Assembly (NCBI RefSeq): GCF_023821985.2
Contig: NZ_CP098805.1
Span: 1,736,001-1,800,000 of the forward strand
DNA from: Dyadobacter chenhuakuii
GTDB taxonomy: Bacteria; Bacteroidota; Bacteroidia; Cytophagales; Spirosomataceae
Reading direction: 5' to 3'
Length of the DNA: 64,000 bases
Within the stretch, counting starts at the first letter, position 1. Every line of letters starts with the position of its first letter. The notes beneath the pieces were generated by a model that made no database searches, had not been told where the DNA came from, and was given only the letters and a program-made list of their open reading frames with translations. Made by a program: the position numbers and the translations under genes. Shown one piece after another: positions 36,162 through 45,723 of the stretch.

Positions 36162-37205
36162 GTGAGGCCGCGTTTTTTTTCGAAATACGAATGGTGGTAT
36201 CATCTGGCGATTATGCCTGTGTTCTGCGCTGTCGGCAATTATTACTTTATAGGAACAGTCTATTTCCGGGAATTTCCGGTCTTCGTGAAAGCGACATTGC
36301 TTGTGCTGGCGCTTTACTGGTTTTCGATCGTGATGCTTACCCTTGTGGTCCGCTGGATCATCAGCAGGTTTCCGCATGTGGATGAGACACGGCCGCGCTT
36401 GCTGGCCATGTTACTGGCAGTAGGGACGCTTACAATGGGACTTGCTGCTTTTGATGTATGGGCTTACAGCGTTACGCCTGGCCTCGAAGTGCAGTTTACC
36501 TGGCAGAATATCTGGCCGATCATGATCCTGGGCGGCTTTTTCGACATTTTTCTGTGTTCCATGCTAGGCCTTTTTTACTCTTTGGAACAATGGAAAAAAA
36601 ACCAGACGGAGAGTGAAAAGCTGGAAAGGGAATCGCTGCAACACCAGTTTGATGCGCTCAAAGGACAGGTTAACCCGCATTTTTTGTTCAATAGCCTCAA
36701 TACACTTTCCGCACTGATCGGCGACGACCAGGATAAGGCGGAAGAATTTGTCGAAGATCTGGCCAAAATTTACCGCTACATTTTGCAGGCGTCCAAAACA
36801 GAGCTCGTTCCGGTCCAGGCTGAATTCACTTTCCTGCACACCTACGCGCGGCTGCTGGGTGCGCGCTATGGCGAGAGCTTGCACATTATAGAGCCGGAAC
36901 CTTATGCGGGCGAATTGCTCGTCCCGCCGCTGGTGTTGCAGGTTTTGATTGATAATGCGATCAAATTTAATACAATGAGCAAAGCGAAACCGCTGACTAT
37001 CGAAACAGGGATTGCATTTAGTCAGCGACTTATGGTCCGGAACAACATTCAGAACAAAGTCAGGACGATGGCGACCGAGCAGGGCGGGCTGACCGGCTTG
37101 CGCGTAAAATATCATGCGCTTAGTAACCGCGAGCTGCGCGTGGACGAAACGGACGAGCATTTTACAGTCACCGTTCCATTGCTTTCCGCCCGGGTGCGCG
37201 CTTGA
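36162..37205 (+). CDS. LytS-type sensor histidine kinase
   Basis: A 347-residue kinase with four N-terminal membrane helices (about 12-150) and the His_kinase domain (phospho-acceptor in LKGQVNPHFLFNSLNTLSALI), followed by a HATPase (LLVPPLVLQVLIDNAIKFN, the GLTGLRVKYHAL region). GTG is the start used. No extra sensing domain is present, so it may sense through its membrane helices or report on a partner. It is followed by a second, related kinase. Confidence 0.9.
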   Translation: MRPRFFSKYEWWYHLAIMPVFCAVGNYYFIGTVYFREFPVFVKATLLVLALYWFSIVMLTLVVRWIISRFPHVDETRPRLLAMLLAVGTLTMGLAAFDVWAYSVTPGLEVQFTWQNIWPIMILGGFFDIFLCSMLGLFYSLEQWKKNQTESEKLERESLQHQFDALKGQVNPHFLFNSLNTLSALIGDDQDKAEEFVEDLAKIYRYILQASKTELVPVQAEFTFLHTYARLLGARYGESLHIIEPEPYAGELLVPPLVLQVLIDNAIKFNTMSKAKPLTIETGIAFSQRLMVRNNIQNKVRTMATEQGGLTGLRVKYHALSNRELRVDETDEHFTVTVPLLSARVRA

Positions 37206-37346
37206 TGTACAGATGCGAAACGGTACAATTCATGTATTTGTTCATTCAATTGATACAACATACATTCCCGCGTTTGGCACTGCGGGTATACTTTTGAATT
37301 CATTAACAAACTGAAATCGCGGCCAAAGTCCCCGGGCCGGCGCACA

Positions 37347-38456
37347 ATGAACAACGGAAAATTGATAGCTGGAATGTCAGGTGCATTGAGCCCCAAAACG
37401 CGCTGGTCGTACGTGCTGACGATGCCGGTTTTCCTGCTTTTCTTCAATTATCTCATGGTGGGGCCGGGTTTTTACAGCAATTGGAAAACATTCGCGGGAA
37501 GCACATTACTGAATGGTTCGCTACTGACCTTCACGTTTTTTATTCAATCTAAGATCAGTGACAACATTGCGCAGCGCCATCCCCGACTGGACCAGACCAT
37601 CAGGCGCATTTTCGTATCCATAGCCGCACACGCGGCAATTTCCGGGATTTTTTTGTTGCTGATCGCCTGGTTATACATTGGTTTCGGGCTGTTCGGGTCC
37701 ACGCTCACCGTCCAGAAGATCCTCACCATTTACCTGATCAATATGGGCGCAATTATGCTGGTTATGGGCATTCAGGAATCTTTTAATGCCATCGGCAGAT
37801 GGAAACACCATGAAGTGAACCGCGAAAGGCTGATGAAGGAAAATGTTAACGGACAACTGGAAAGTTTGAAAGCACAGGTCAGCCCGCATTTTTTGTTCAA
37901 TACATTAAATTCATTGTCGACATTAATTGCCGAAGACCCACGGAAGGCCGAGCAGTTTGTGGATGAAATGGCGCGCGTTTACCGTTACTTGCTGCAAACC
38001 AATCACGCTTCTCTGGACGACAGCGATTTCAGCCAGCTCACCACATTGCAGAAAGAACTTTCCTTCATTGAATCATACGGACATTTACTAAAAACGCGCT
38101 ATGGTGACGGAATGAAGCTGTATGTACATGTGGAGAAGCATTTGATGAACCGCAGGATTCCGCCATTAACATTGCAATTGTTGGTTGAGAATGCAGTCAA
38201 GCACAATGTGATCCGCGCCAGCCGGCCGCTCACCATTTTCATATTAAGCACTCAGGACGGGAATTTAATGGTGCGTAACAATTTGCAGAAGAAAACATTG
38301 ACCGCCGGTGCCGAAAACCTGGAATCGACCGGCGTGGGACTCGTCAATATCATTACCAAATATAAGCTTCTCAACGAACAGCAAAAGGACATTTCACAGC
38401 CTGTCGTTGAGAGTAATCACGAATTCTTTACCGTAATACTGCCATTAATAGCCTGA
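37347..38456 (+). CDS. LytS-type sensor histidine kinase
   Basis: A 369-residue paralogue of the previous kinase: membrane helices about 25-155, His_kinase motif in LKAQVSPHFLFNTLNSLSTLI and HATPase (RRIPPLTLQLLVENAVKHN, ESTGVGLVNIITKYKLL). Its stop lies 10 bp before a LytTR regulator that is probably its partner. The 141-bp gap after the first kinase contains TGTATTTG near 37231, so it may have its own promoter. Confidence 0.9.
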   Translation: MNNGKLIAGMSGALSPKTRWSYVLTMPVFLLFFNYLMVGPGFYSNWKTFAGSTLLNGSLLTFTFFIQSKISDNIAQRHPRLDQTIRRIFVSIAAHAAISGIFLLLIAWLYIGFGLFGSTLTVQKILTIYLINMGAIMLVMGIQESFNAIGRWKHHEVNRERLMKENVNGQLESLKAQVSPHFLFNTLNSLSTLIAEDPRKAEQFVDEMARVYRYLLQTNHASLDDSDFSQLTTLQKELSFIESYGHLLKTRYGDGMKLYVHVEKHLMNRRIPPLTLQLLVENAVKHNVIRASRPLTIFILSTQDGNLMVRNNLQKKTLTAGAENLESTGVGLVNIITKYKLLNEQQKDISQPVVESNHEFFTVILPLIA

Positions 38457-38466
38457 AAATTAAATT

Positions 38467-39249
38467 ATGGACGCACTAATCGTGGAAGACGAAGACCTGT
38501 CGGTCAGAAGATTAAGAAAATTATTGACAGAAACCGCGCCCGACCTGCTCATCAGCGGCGTGACCGACAGCATTGAGGAAACCGTGGAATGGCTGAGAAA
38601 CAACCAGAAGGCAGGCCGTGCCGATCCGGACCTCATTTTTCTCGACATTGAGTTGTCAGATGGGCAGAGCTTTGAAATATTCAACCGCGTGCAGGTGACC
38701 AGCACCATCATTTTCACAACCTCCTACGATGAATATGCATTACAGGCTTTCAAACTCAACAGCATTGACTACCTGCTGAAACCCGTACACCGCGACGATT
38801 TGCAGCGGAGCCTGCAGAAATATGAAAACATGCGTGCATTACCAGCCGAAGACTCACTCGAAGGAATAAAGAAATTGCTGGAAGGATTTCAGAAAACGAG
38901 CAAGAAAGAATACCGGCAACGGTTTTTGGTAAAACAAGGTCAGAAAATGCTGTCCATCGAGGTGAGCGAGATCGCCTATTTCTTCACCGAAGAACGTTAC
39001 AGCTTCTTTATAACGGACAACAACCAGAAATTGCTGGTGGATTATACCCTGGATGAGCTCGCCGACGTGCTGGATCCCACTCGTTTTTTCCGGATTAACC
39101 GCGGGATGATGGTGACGCACAAAGCGGTTGACAAAATCGATCCATATTTTGGAAGCCGTCTTGCGCTGAGCCTGCGACCGTCGCATAATAAGGAAGCGCT
39201 GGTAAGCCGTGAAAAAGTGGGTGATTTTAAACATTGGATGGGAAAATAG
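38467..39249 (+). CDS. LytTR response regulator
   Basis: A 260-residue regulator with the receiver (LIVEDEDLSVRRL, phospho-acceptor in LIFLDIELSDG, lysine in DYLLKPV) and a C-terminal LytTR domain (ISYFFTEERYSFFI-like EIAYFFTEERYSFFIT, RFFRINRGMMVT). It probably receives phosphate from the adjacent LytS-type kinases. The target genes are unknown. Confidence 0.92.
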   Translation: MDALIVEDEDLSVRRLRKLLTETAPDLLISGVTDSIEETVEWLRNNQKAGRADPDLIFLDIELSDGQSFEIFNRVQVTSTIIFTTSYDEYALQAFKLNSIDYLLKPVHRDDLQRSLQKYENMRALPAEDSLEGIKKLLEGFQKTSKKEYRQRFLVKQGQKMLSIEVSEIAYFFTEERYSFFITDNNQKLLVDYTLDELADVLDPTRFFRINRGMMVTHKAVDKIDPYFGSRLALSLRPSHNKEALVSREKVGDFKHWMGK

Positions 39250-39307
39250 GAATAAGAATTTTTAACGATAATTTGTTATATTTCCAGTAAACTCTTGTTT
39301 ACTACCT

Positions 39308-42133
39308 ATGACAAACCTTTCCCCGCGTTTACGGCGAATTTCGCGTGTCCTGAAAAACACCGCCCAGATTCCCGCTTTTTTGCTGATTGCAGCATTCACT
39401 ATTCAAGACAGTCCGCCTAAGCCGGATGAAAGCCGCTTTACGCCCATTGTGGTGGCGGAGAACCTGGACGAACCCATGGTTTTTGAAGTGCTTCCCGACG
39501 GTTCGGCTTACATTATTGAAAGAAAGGGCGCTTTGAAAAAATACAATGCGTCCACCCAGTCCACCGACCTGATCGCGATGATTCCCGTCAACACCAAATA
39601 CGTTAGCGCAGAAGGCGTTTCCCGGGAAGCGGAGGAAGGACTGATGGGTTTTACTATGGACCCCAATTTTGAAAAGAACCATTGGATCTATCTCTATTAC
39701 GCGCATCCGACCGAGAAAAAACACATTCTTTCACGTTACGAATTGCGGGATGACAAACTCATAGAAAGCTCAAAAAAGGATGTGATCGAGGTGGTTACAC
39801 AACGTGAGGTGTGCTGCCACACGGGCGGCGGGATGACCTGGGATAAAGGTGGTAACCTGTATCTGACGGTTGGTAACAACACCGGAAACCAGAAAGCCGC
39901 TCAAACCGACGAGCGCGAGGGACGCGCCAGCTGGGATGATCAGGGACATGCGGGAAATACGAATGACCTGAGAGGGAAAATCTTAAAAATCCATCCCGAA
40001 CCAGACGGCTCGTACACCATTCCGGAAGGCAATCTTTATCCCAAAGGAACGGCAAAAACGCGTCCTGAGATTTACTCAATGGGCCACAGGAATCCGTGGC
40101 GCATTGCCGTTGACAGCAAAACGGGCTTTTTATACTGGGGTGAAGTGGGGCCGGATGCCAGCGAAGATTCGGAGATCGGGCCGCGGGGTTATGATGAGCT
40201 GAACCAAGCCAGAAAGCCGGGTAATTTTGGATGGCCCTGGTTTGTGGGCGATGATCAGGCATTCCCGGTGTATGATTATGCCGCCAACAAGCCTTTGGCA
40301 AAAAAAGACCCGAAAAATCTGGTCAACAATTCACCAAACAACACGGGCTTGAAAGAGCTTTTACCAACTGCCCCTAGTTTTATTTACTATCCTTACGGCA
40401 TTTCTGAAAAATTCCCGGCCGTGGGTTCCGGTTCAAGGAGCGCAACAGGCGGACCCATTTATCACCGTGCGGATTTCAAATCACCAAAAAGACCATGGCC
40501 GGCTTATTATGAGAACAAATGGATCGCGGCCGACTTCTCCCGCGGCTGGATTATGGCCATTTCTATGAGCCCGAATGGTGATTATGAGTCCATGGAACGC
40601 GTGTTGCCAGCTTACCATCCGGTGCAGCCTATCGACATCAAATTCGGCCCGAATGGTGACTTGTATGTGCTTGAATACGGCAGCAACTGGTTCAGAAAGA
40701 GTGAAAATTCGAGGTTGATCCGCATTGAATACAATGGTGGCAACCGCAAGCCGATTGTTCAGGTTTCTACGGATAAAAAAGGCGGAACAGTTCCGTTTCA
40801 GGCGAAGCTTTCTTCGGCCGGAACAAAAGATTTTGACGGAGATAAACTGAAATACAGCTGGAAAATCACGGGTAACGGCGGCGCTGCGAAAACATTTGCC
40901 ACAGCTGAGCCAACTGTAACATTTGACAAACCAGGCGTTTACACAGCCAGCCTGACGGTAACCGACGCCAAAGGCGCTTCCAATTCGCAATCTCTGAGAA
41001 TTATTGCCGGTAACGAGCCGCCAAAGGTTTCGGTGAACGTGGACGGAAATAAAACATTCTTTTTCGCCGGAAAACCCATTCCCTATTCCATCGACGTCAC
41101 CGATAAGGAAGACGGTAGTTTGCTTGAAGGAAAAATCAAACCTGAGGAAATTGCGGTGAGCATTGACTATGCCTCAGAGGGTTTTGATTATGCCGAAGTC
41201 ATTCAGAGCCAGCGCAGTGTGGATGCGAGCACGCAGTTTGCCGTTGCCCAGGTGCTGATCGGCAAGAGCGATTGCAAAGTGTGCCATCAGGTGGACGCAA
41301 AATCGGTAGGACCCTCATTTGCAGATATTTCTAACAAATACAAAGGTAAGCCGGGCGTAACGGAAGCATTGGTAGGGAAAATTCTCAAAGGCGGAGCCGG
41401 GGTTTGGGGTGAAGTGGCTATGCCTGCACACCCCGCATTGCCTGTGGCCGATGCCGAGACCATTGTAAAATACATTCTCAACAGCACAGACAAGACATTG
41501 AGTACATTGCCTGTCAAAGGTGAATTTACACCGAAAATTCCTGCACAGGATAATGGAAAAGGCTCCGTACTGATCAGGGCGGCATTTACGGATCGCTCTA
41601 TGAGCGGCAACAAGGCTATCCCTGCCCAGACAACGGAAGAAATGATCGTCCTGAGAAGCCCCGAACTGAATGCGGCCGAAGCACCGATTGTGCAAGGTGC
41701 AGATATGAAAGCACTGGGAACAGCCGGGCTTGGTTTTAGCGTGGTGACTTTTGCAAACAGCTTTCTGGCTTTCAAAGAAACTGATCTGACTGATATAAAG
41801 GCACTTGAAATGAATGCCGCGGCCCAGAAACGGGAAGGCGCCATGGGCGGCAAGATCGAGATTCGGCTGGATTCACCTACCGGAACGCTCGTTGGTGAAC
41901 AGAATGTTGAAATTGCTCCGGAAGTGGATATGGCCAAGCTGATGGCCGAATTGGAAAGCCAGAAAAAGCCGGGTGAAACCGTAAAACCGCCGCGTCGCCC
42001 TACCCGCGCGCCGGTTCTGGTTAACATTAAGCCAACCACGGGCAAACATGACATTTATATATTGTTTAAAAATGAAACGGCGAAGCCCATCGAACCATTG
42101 ATGACCCTTTCCAAGATCACTTTCAAGCAGTAA
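39308..42133 (+). CDS. PQQ-dependent sugar dehydrogenase-like / PKD / cytochrome c fusion
   Basis: A 941-residue exported multidomain protein. Residues about 45-480 form a beta-propeller of the GSDH/PQQ-dependent sugar dehydrogenase type (FTPIVVAENLDEPMVFEVLPDG, IYSMGHRNPWRIAV, YGSNWFR). Residues about 485-570 are a PKD domain (DFDGDKLKYSWKITG, TASLTVTDAKGASNS). A mono-haem cytochrome c follows (CKVCH near 660). The last 190 residues form a beta-rich module with a proline- and lysine-rich insert, resembling a CBM6-like domain. The fusion would let the dehydrogenase pass electrons straight to its own haem. The substrate is unknown. Confidence 0.88.
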   Translation: MTNLSPRLRRISRVLKNTAQIPAFLLIAAFTIQDSPPKPDESRFTPIVVAENLDEPMVFEVLPDGSAYIIERKGALKKYNASTQSTDLIAMIPVNTKYVSAEGVSREAEEGLMGFTMDPNFEKNHWIYLYYAHPTEKKHILSRYELRDDKLIESSKKDVIEVVTQREVCCHTGGGMTWDKGGNLYLTVGNNTGNQKAAQTDEREGRASWDDQGHAGNTNDLRGKILKIHPEPDGSYTIPEGNLYPKGTAKTRPEIYSMGHRNPWRIAVDSKTGFLYWGEVGPDASEDSEIGPRGYDELNQARKPGNFGWPWFVGDDQAFPVYDYAANKPLAKKDPKNLVNNSPNNTGLKELLPTAPSFIYYPYGISEKFPAVGSGSRSATGGPIYHRADFKSPKRPWPAYYENKWIAADFSRGWIMAISMSPNGDYESMERVLPAYHPVQPIDIKFGPNGDLYVLEYGSNWFRKSENSRLIRIEYNGGNRKPIVQVSTDKKGGTVPFQAKLSSAGTKDFDGDKLKYSWKITGNGGAAKTFATAEPTVTFDKPGVYTASLTVTDAKGASNSQSLRIIAGNEPPKVSVNVDGNKTFFFAGKPIPYSIDVTDKEDGSLLEGKIKPEEIAVSIDYASEGFDYAEVIQSQRSVDASTQFAVAQVLIGKSDCKVCHQVDAKSVGPSFADISNKYKGKPGVTEALVGKILKGGAGVWGEVAMPAHPALPVADAETIVKYILNSTDKTLSTLPVKGEFTPKIPAQDNGKGSVLIRAAFTDRSMSGNKAIPAQTTEEMIVLRSPELNAAEAPIVQGADMKALGTAGLGFSVVTFANSFLAFKETDLTDIKALEMNAAAQKREGAMGGKIEIRLDSPTGTLVGEQNVEIAPEVDMAKLMAELESQKKPGETVKPPRRPTRAPVLVNIKPTTGKHDIYILFKNETAKPIEPLMTLSKITFKQ

Positions 42134-42137
42134 GAAC

Positions 42138-43265
42138 CTAGGTTTCTATTACAAAACGGTCGGCCAGGATGGCATTCATTCCTGGCTCGATCGTTTTTTC
42201 ATGCGGAAGCGTGTAAAACTCGCTGGTAATGCGGATCCCTTTTTCCGTTCTTTCGAGCGAGACTTTCAAAAAGCCATGCTTGTTATCGCAATAATTTTCA
42301 AGGGTTACGTGATTAAAAGCGGCATTATTGGCTGTAAAACGGCTGTCCGAAGTGGTCGCAACAGGATGCAGCTCATCATAACCACCACCACCGGCAACGA
42401 TAAACGGAACCGTTTTGCCATCAAAATATCGCTTCGAAAACCGCTGGTAATTGTGAACATGCCCGCTGAAAACAACATCCGGGCGGACACCGGTCTGCTC
42501 GAAAACCCCGTCAAAAAACTGGATCATCGGAAGGCTCGATCCATGGTTAATATCCGCAGAATAGGGCGCGTGGTGAATACAGAGAATAATGGCCTTTTCA
42601 GGACGATCAGCATCAGCACTCCTAAGCTCTTCCAGTAACCACTTACGCTGGTCCGGGGTAACTACGCCGAACTTGGTAACATTGCCATACATGCCGATAA
42701 TGCGCGCAACCGGTGTCATGAGCGACCAGAAAACGTTAGGCTGCGTCATGCTTTTTCGTTCCGCCCCGCCGCTAAAACTTACGGTTTGCGGTTGCTTATC
42801 ACAAAAAACGGCCTTAAACGGATCCAGGCTTCGGTAGGAAACTCGGCTGTCTGGGTTTACATCACTGTCGTGGTTTCCCGGGATGGCGAAGATAGGGCCG
42901 GGATATTTTTGGTAGGGATCAAAAAATTGCCTTTTGTACTGACTTGCTTCTCCGAAATTATAGACAATGTCGCCCAAATGATACAGGAACATGGGTTCCT
43001 TCCCCGTGCCATCAGTCTGCTGATATTGCTTGATCATTTCGGCAACCACGAGCTTTTGAAAATCCGGATTACGAATGCTTCCCGTGTCACCGAGCATGTG
43101 AAATGCCAGCTTATTACGGTCATTTAATTCCTGAACCGACTCTAAATCAAGGTGATAAGGATAGTTTCCTGTGGGTGCCGGCAATGGCTGGAATTTATAG
43201 GAATCATCCGGCTGATTTTTCTTTAAAACCGGTTTGTCGTATTTCTTATTAAGGAATGAATTCAT
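42138..43265 (-). CDS. Calcineurin-like metallophosphoesterase
   Basis: A 375-residue metallophosphoesterase. The metal-binding motifs are seen in order: HMLGDTGSIRNPD, YHLGDIVYNFG, IPGNHDSDVN, CIHHAPYSAD and SGHVHNYQRF. The start MNSFLNKKYD is taken; the protein has no recognisable signal peptide, so it may be cytoplasmic. Relatives act as acid phosphatases or phosphodiesterases; the substrate is unknown. It runs opposite to the dehydrogenase gene. Confidence 0.9.
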   Translation of the reverse strand: MNSFLNKKYDKPVLKKNQPDDSYKFQPLPAPTGNYPYHLDLESVQELNDRNKLAFHMLGDTGSIRNPDFQKLVVAEMIKQYQQTDGTGKEPMFLYHLGDIVYNFGEASQYKRQFFDPYQKYPGPIFAIPGNHDSDVNPDSRVSYRSLDPFKAVFCDKQPQTVSFSGGAERKSMTQPNVFWSLMTPVARIIGMYGNVTKFGVVTPDQRKWLLEELRSADADRPEKAIILCIHHAPYSADINHGSSLPMIQFFDGVFEQTGVRPDVVFSGHVHNYQRFSKRYFDGKTVPFIVAGGGGYDELHPVATTSDSRFTANNAAFNHVTLENYCDNKHGFLKVSLERTEKGIRITSEFYTLPHEKTIEPGMNAILADRFVIET

Positions 43266-43382
43266 CAAGGTGCGAGTAACTGAACGTTCAAAATGTGCAC
43301 CGCAATGAAGCAAATGCACATTTTTACAACGGGTTACCGCAAGTTTTGGTTCTTGTTGTCCCGACCATCAGGCAACTAAAAC

Positions 43383-45638
43383 TTACAATTTCATCGCCTT
43401 CAACCGCAAGCTGTTCCCCACAACCGAAACCGAACTCAACGCCATGGCGGCACCTGCCAACATCGGATCAAGCAGGAACCCGTTCACGGCATAAAGCACG
43501 CCAGCCGCAATGGGAATGCCAATCAGGTTGTAGATAAACGCCCAGAAAAGGTTCTGTCTGATCGTTTTAACCGTTCTGGCGGACAGATTTAATGCTTTCG
43601 GGATCATGTTAAGATCGGAGGTAATCAATGTCATTTTGGCCACATCCATTGCAATGTCCGAGCCTTTTCCCATCGCAATGCTCACATCCGCCTGCGCCAG
43701 TGCGTGACTGTCATTGATGCCGTCACCCACCATTGCCACAATTTTTCCTTCTGCCTGTAATTGTTTTACAAAATCTGCTTTGTCCGAAGGCATTACTTCG
43801 GCTTTATAATGTTGTAAACCAATTTGTTCAGCCACGGCTGCGGCAGTTTGCTTGTTGTCGCCGGTGAGCATATAAACCGCAATGCCCATTTTCTGCAATT
43901 TTTCAATGGCTTGTTTTGAAGTCGCCTTAACCCTATCAGCAATGGCAATGATTGCCAGAACCTGTGTCTTATCAGCAAAATAAATGACCGTTTGCGCTTC
44001 CTGCTGCCATTTTTCAGCCAATGTTACCAGCTCATCGCCAATCGCCACGCCGCCTTCCGACATCAGTTTTTTGTTCCCTATAAAATACGTCACCCCGTCA
44101 CTTACAGCCCGAACACCCTGGCCGGTAATGCTGTCAAAAGATGTCAAAGGCACTTTCCCGACGTGTTCCTTCTTCAAATGATTGACAACCGCATCGGCCA
44201 GCGGGTGTTCGGAGCGCGATTCCATGGCTAATAAAATTTGTTCGGACAACGCTTTATTCCGCGCTGCTGCACTCCAAACCAGTTTCGTGACAGCAGGCTT
44301 GCCTTCGGTTATCGTTCCCGTTTTATCCAGGATAATGGCATTCACCCTGTGTGCAAGTTCCAGGCTTTCGGCGTCTTTGATAAGTATATTATTTTCCGCA
44401 CCCTTCCCTACCCCAACCATGATAGCAGTGGGCGTAGCGAGGCCGAGCGCACACGGGCAAGCGATGACAAGAACGGTCACCGACGTCAGTAATGCATGCG
44501 TAAATGCATCTTCTCCACCCAAAACCATCCAGACGATGAATGTCAGAATAGCGATACCAATGACCACCGGCACGAAAATCCCGGCGATCTTGTCCACCAG
44601 CTTTTGCACCGGTGCTTTACTTCCCTGCGCTTGCTGCACCATTTTGATGATCTGCGCCAGAATCGTGTCGCCACCAACTTTTGTGGCTTCAAACAGAAAG
44701 CTTCCTTTTTGATTAATTGTGCCCGCAAACACCTTTTCGCCAGCCTTTTTCTCCACCGCAACCGGTTCACCACTGATCATACTTTCGTCCACAAACGAGC
44801 TGCCTTCCGTCGCGATGCCGTCCACCGGGATCTTTTCACCAGGTTTGATTACAATGATGTCGCCCACCTTCACTCCTGCAACCGGAATTTCCGCTTCCGT
44901 GCCGCCGCTGATGATGGTAACTGTTTTAGGCTGTAAACCCATCAGTTTTTTCAGGGCCGAAGTCGTGTTGGACTTGGCCTTTTCTTCCATTAGTTTACCC
45001 AGCGAAATAAATGCGATTACAACCGCAGCCGCTTCAAAATACACATGCGCATGCAAACCACGAGCATGCCAGAACTCCGGATATATCGTATTAAATGCGC
45101 TGAAAATGAATGCTATACCCGTGCTCAACGCAACGAGCGTATCCATATTGGCCTTTCCGTAACGGGCTTGCTTGAAAGCATTAACAAAAAAGCTCCGGCC
45201 CAAAATAAACACAACGGGCGCAGCCAGCACCATCATAATCCAGTTCCCATAAGGCAACGCCCTGGCAGAACCTTCCATGAAGAACATGCCAATAACGACA
45301 ATCGGAAGCGATAAGACAGCCGCCCAGATTGTCCTCTTTTTCAAACCATTATAATGTGCTAATTGTGCTTCCTGCTGCACTTGCTGCGGGTCTTCCACAT
45401 TCACAACAAGGTCGTAACCCACGGAGCGGACCGCATTCTGAAGTTCCAGGGGTGTAACTGTATCATCGTATTCCGCCCAGGCCGTCTGCGTCGCATAATT
45501 CACACCTGCATCATGCACACCCTCGACGGATTTGAGCATACTTTCTACACTCACCGCACAGGCTGCACACGACATGCCCAGCACGGGAAAGGTTTCTTTT
45601 ATATTGTTTTCAACTATCGTAGCCATCGCTGTTTTCAT
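43383..45638 (-). CDS. copA: Cu+-exporting P1B-type ATPase
   Basis: A 751-residue heavy-metal ATPase. The N-terminal metal-binding domain has GMSCAAC. Membrane metal site: CPCALG in TM6, YN (FIYNLIGIPI) in TM7 and MALSS in TM8, the signature of Cu+ carriers (P1B-1). The phosphorylation site is DKTGTITEGKP, the actuator loop SFVDESMISGEP, the nucleotide domain SEHPLADAV and the hinge GDGINDSHALAQAD. It exports Cu(I) from the cytoplasm. No copper-responsive regulator is adjacent. Confidence 0.93.
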   Translation of the reverse strand: MKTAMATIVENNIKETFPVLGMSCAACAVSVESMLKSVEGVHDAGVNYATQTAWAEYDDTVTPLELQNAVRSVGYDLVVNVEDPQQVQQEAQLAHYNGLKKRTIWAAVLSLPIVVIGMFFMEGSARALPYGNWIMMVLAAPVVFILGRSFFVNAFKQARYGKANMDTLVALSTGIAFIFSAFNTIYPEFWHARGLHAHVYFEAAAVVIAFISLGKLMEEKAKSNTTSALKKLMGLQPKTVTIISGGTEAEIPVAGVKVGDIIVIKPGEKIPVDGIATEGSSFVDESMISGEPVAVEKKAGEKVFAGTINQKGSFLFEATKVGGDTILAQIIKMVQQAQGSKAPVQKLVDKIAGIFVPVVIGIAILTFIVWMVLGGEDAFTHALLTSVTVLVIACPCALGLATPTAIMVGVGKGAENNILIKDAESLELAHRVNAIILDKTGTITEGKPAVTKLVWSAAARNKALSEQILLAMESRSEHPLADAVVNHLKKEHVGKVPLTSFDSITGQGVRAVSDGVTYFIGNKKLMSEGGVAIGDELVTLAEKWQQEAQTVIYFADKTQVLAIIAIADRVKATSKQAIEKLQKMGIAVYMLTGDNKQTAAAVAEQIGLQHYKAEVMPSDKADFVKQLQAEGKIVAMVGDGINDSHALAQADVSIAMGKGSDIAMDVAKMTLITSDLNMIPKALNLSARTVKTIRQNLFWAFIYNLIGIPIAAGVLYAVNGFLLDPMLAGAAMALSSVSVVGNSLRLKAMKL

Positions 45639-45723
45639 TTTTACAAATGTATCACAGCGCACTCCGTAAAGTTTTACACAATTCAGTCGGTGCTTTGTAT
45701 AATTATTGCAAAACCATTGATGA

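Noticed and set aside
43295-43537. 80-codon frame on the plus strand at the start of the phosphoesterase gene
   Set aside because: It is antisense to the phosphoesterase start and the ATPase end and has no features.
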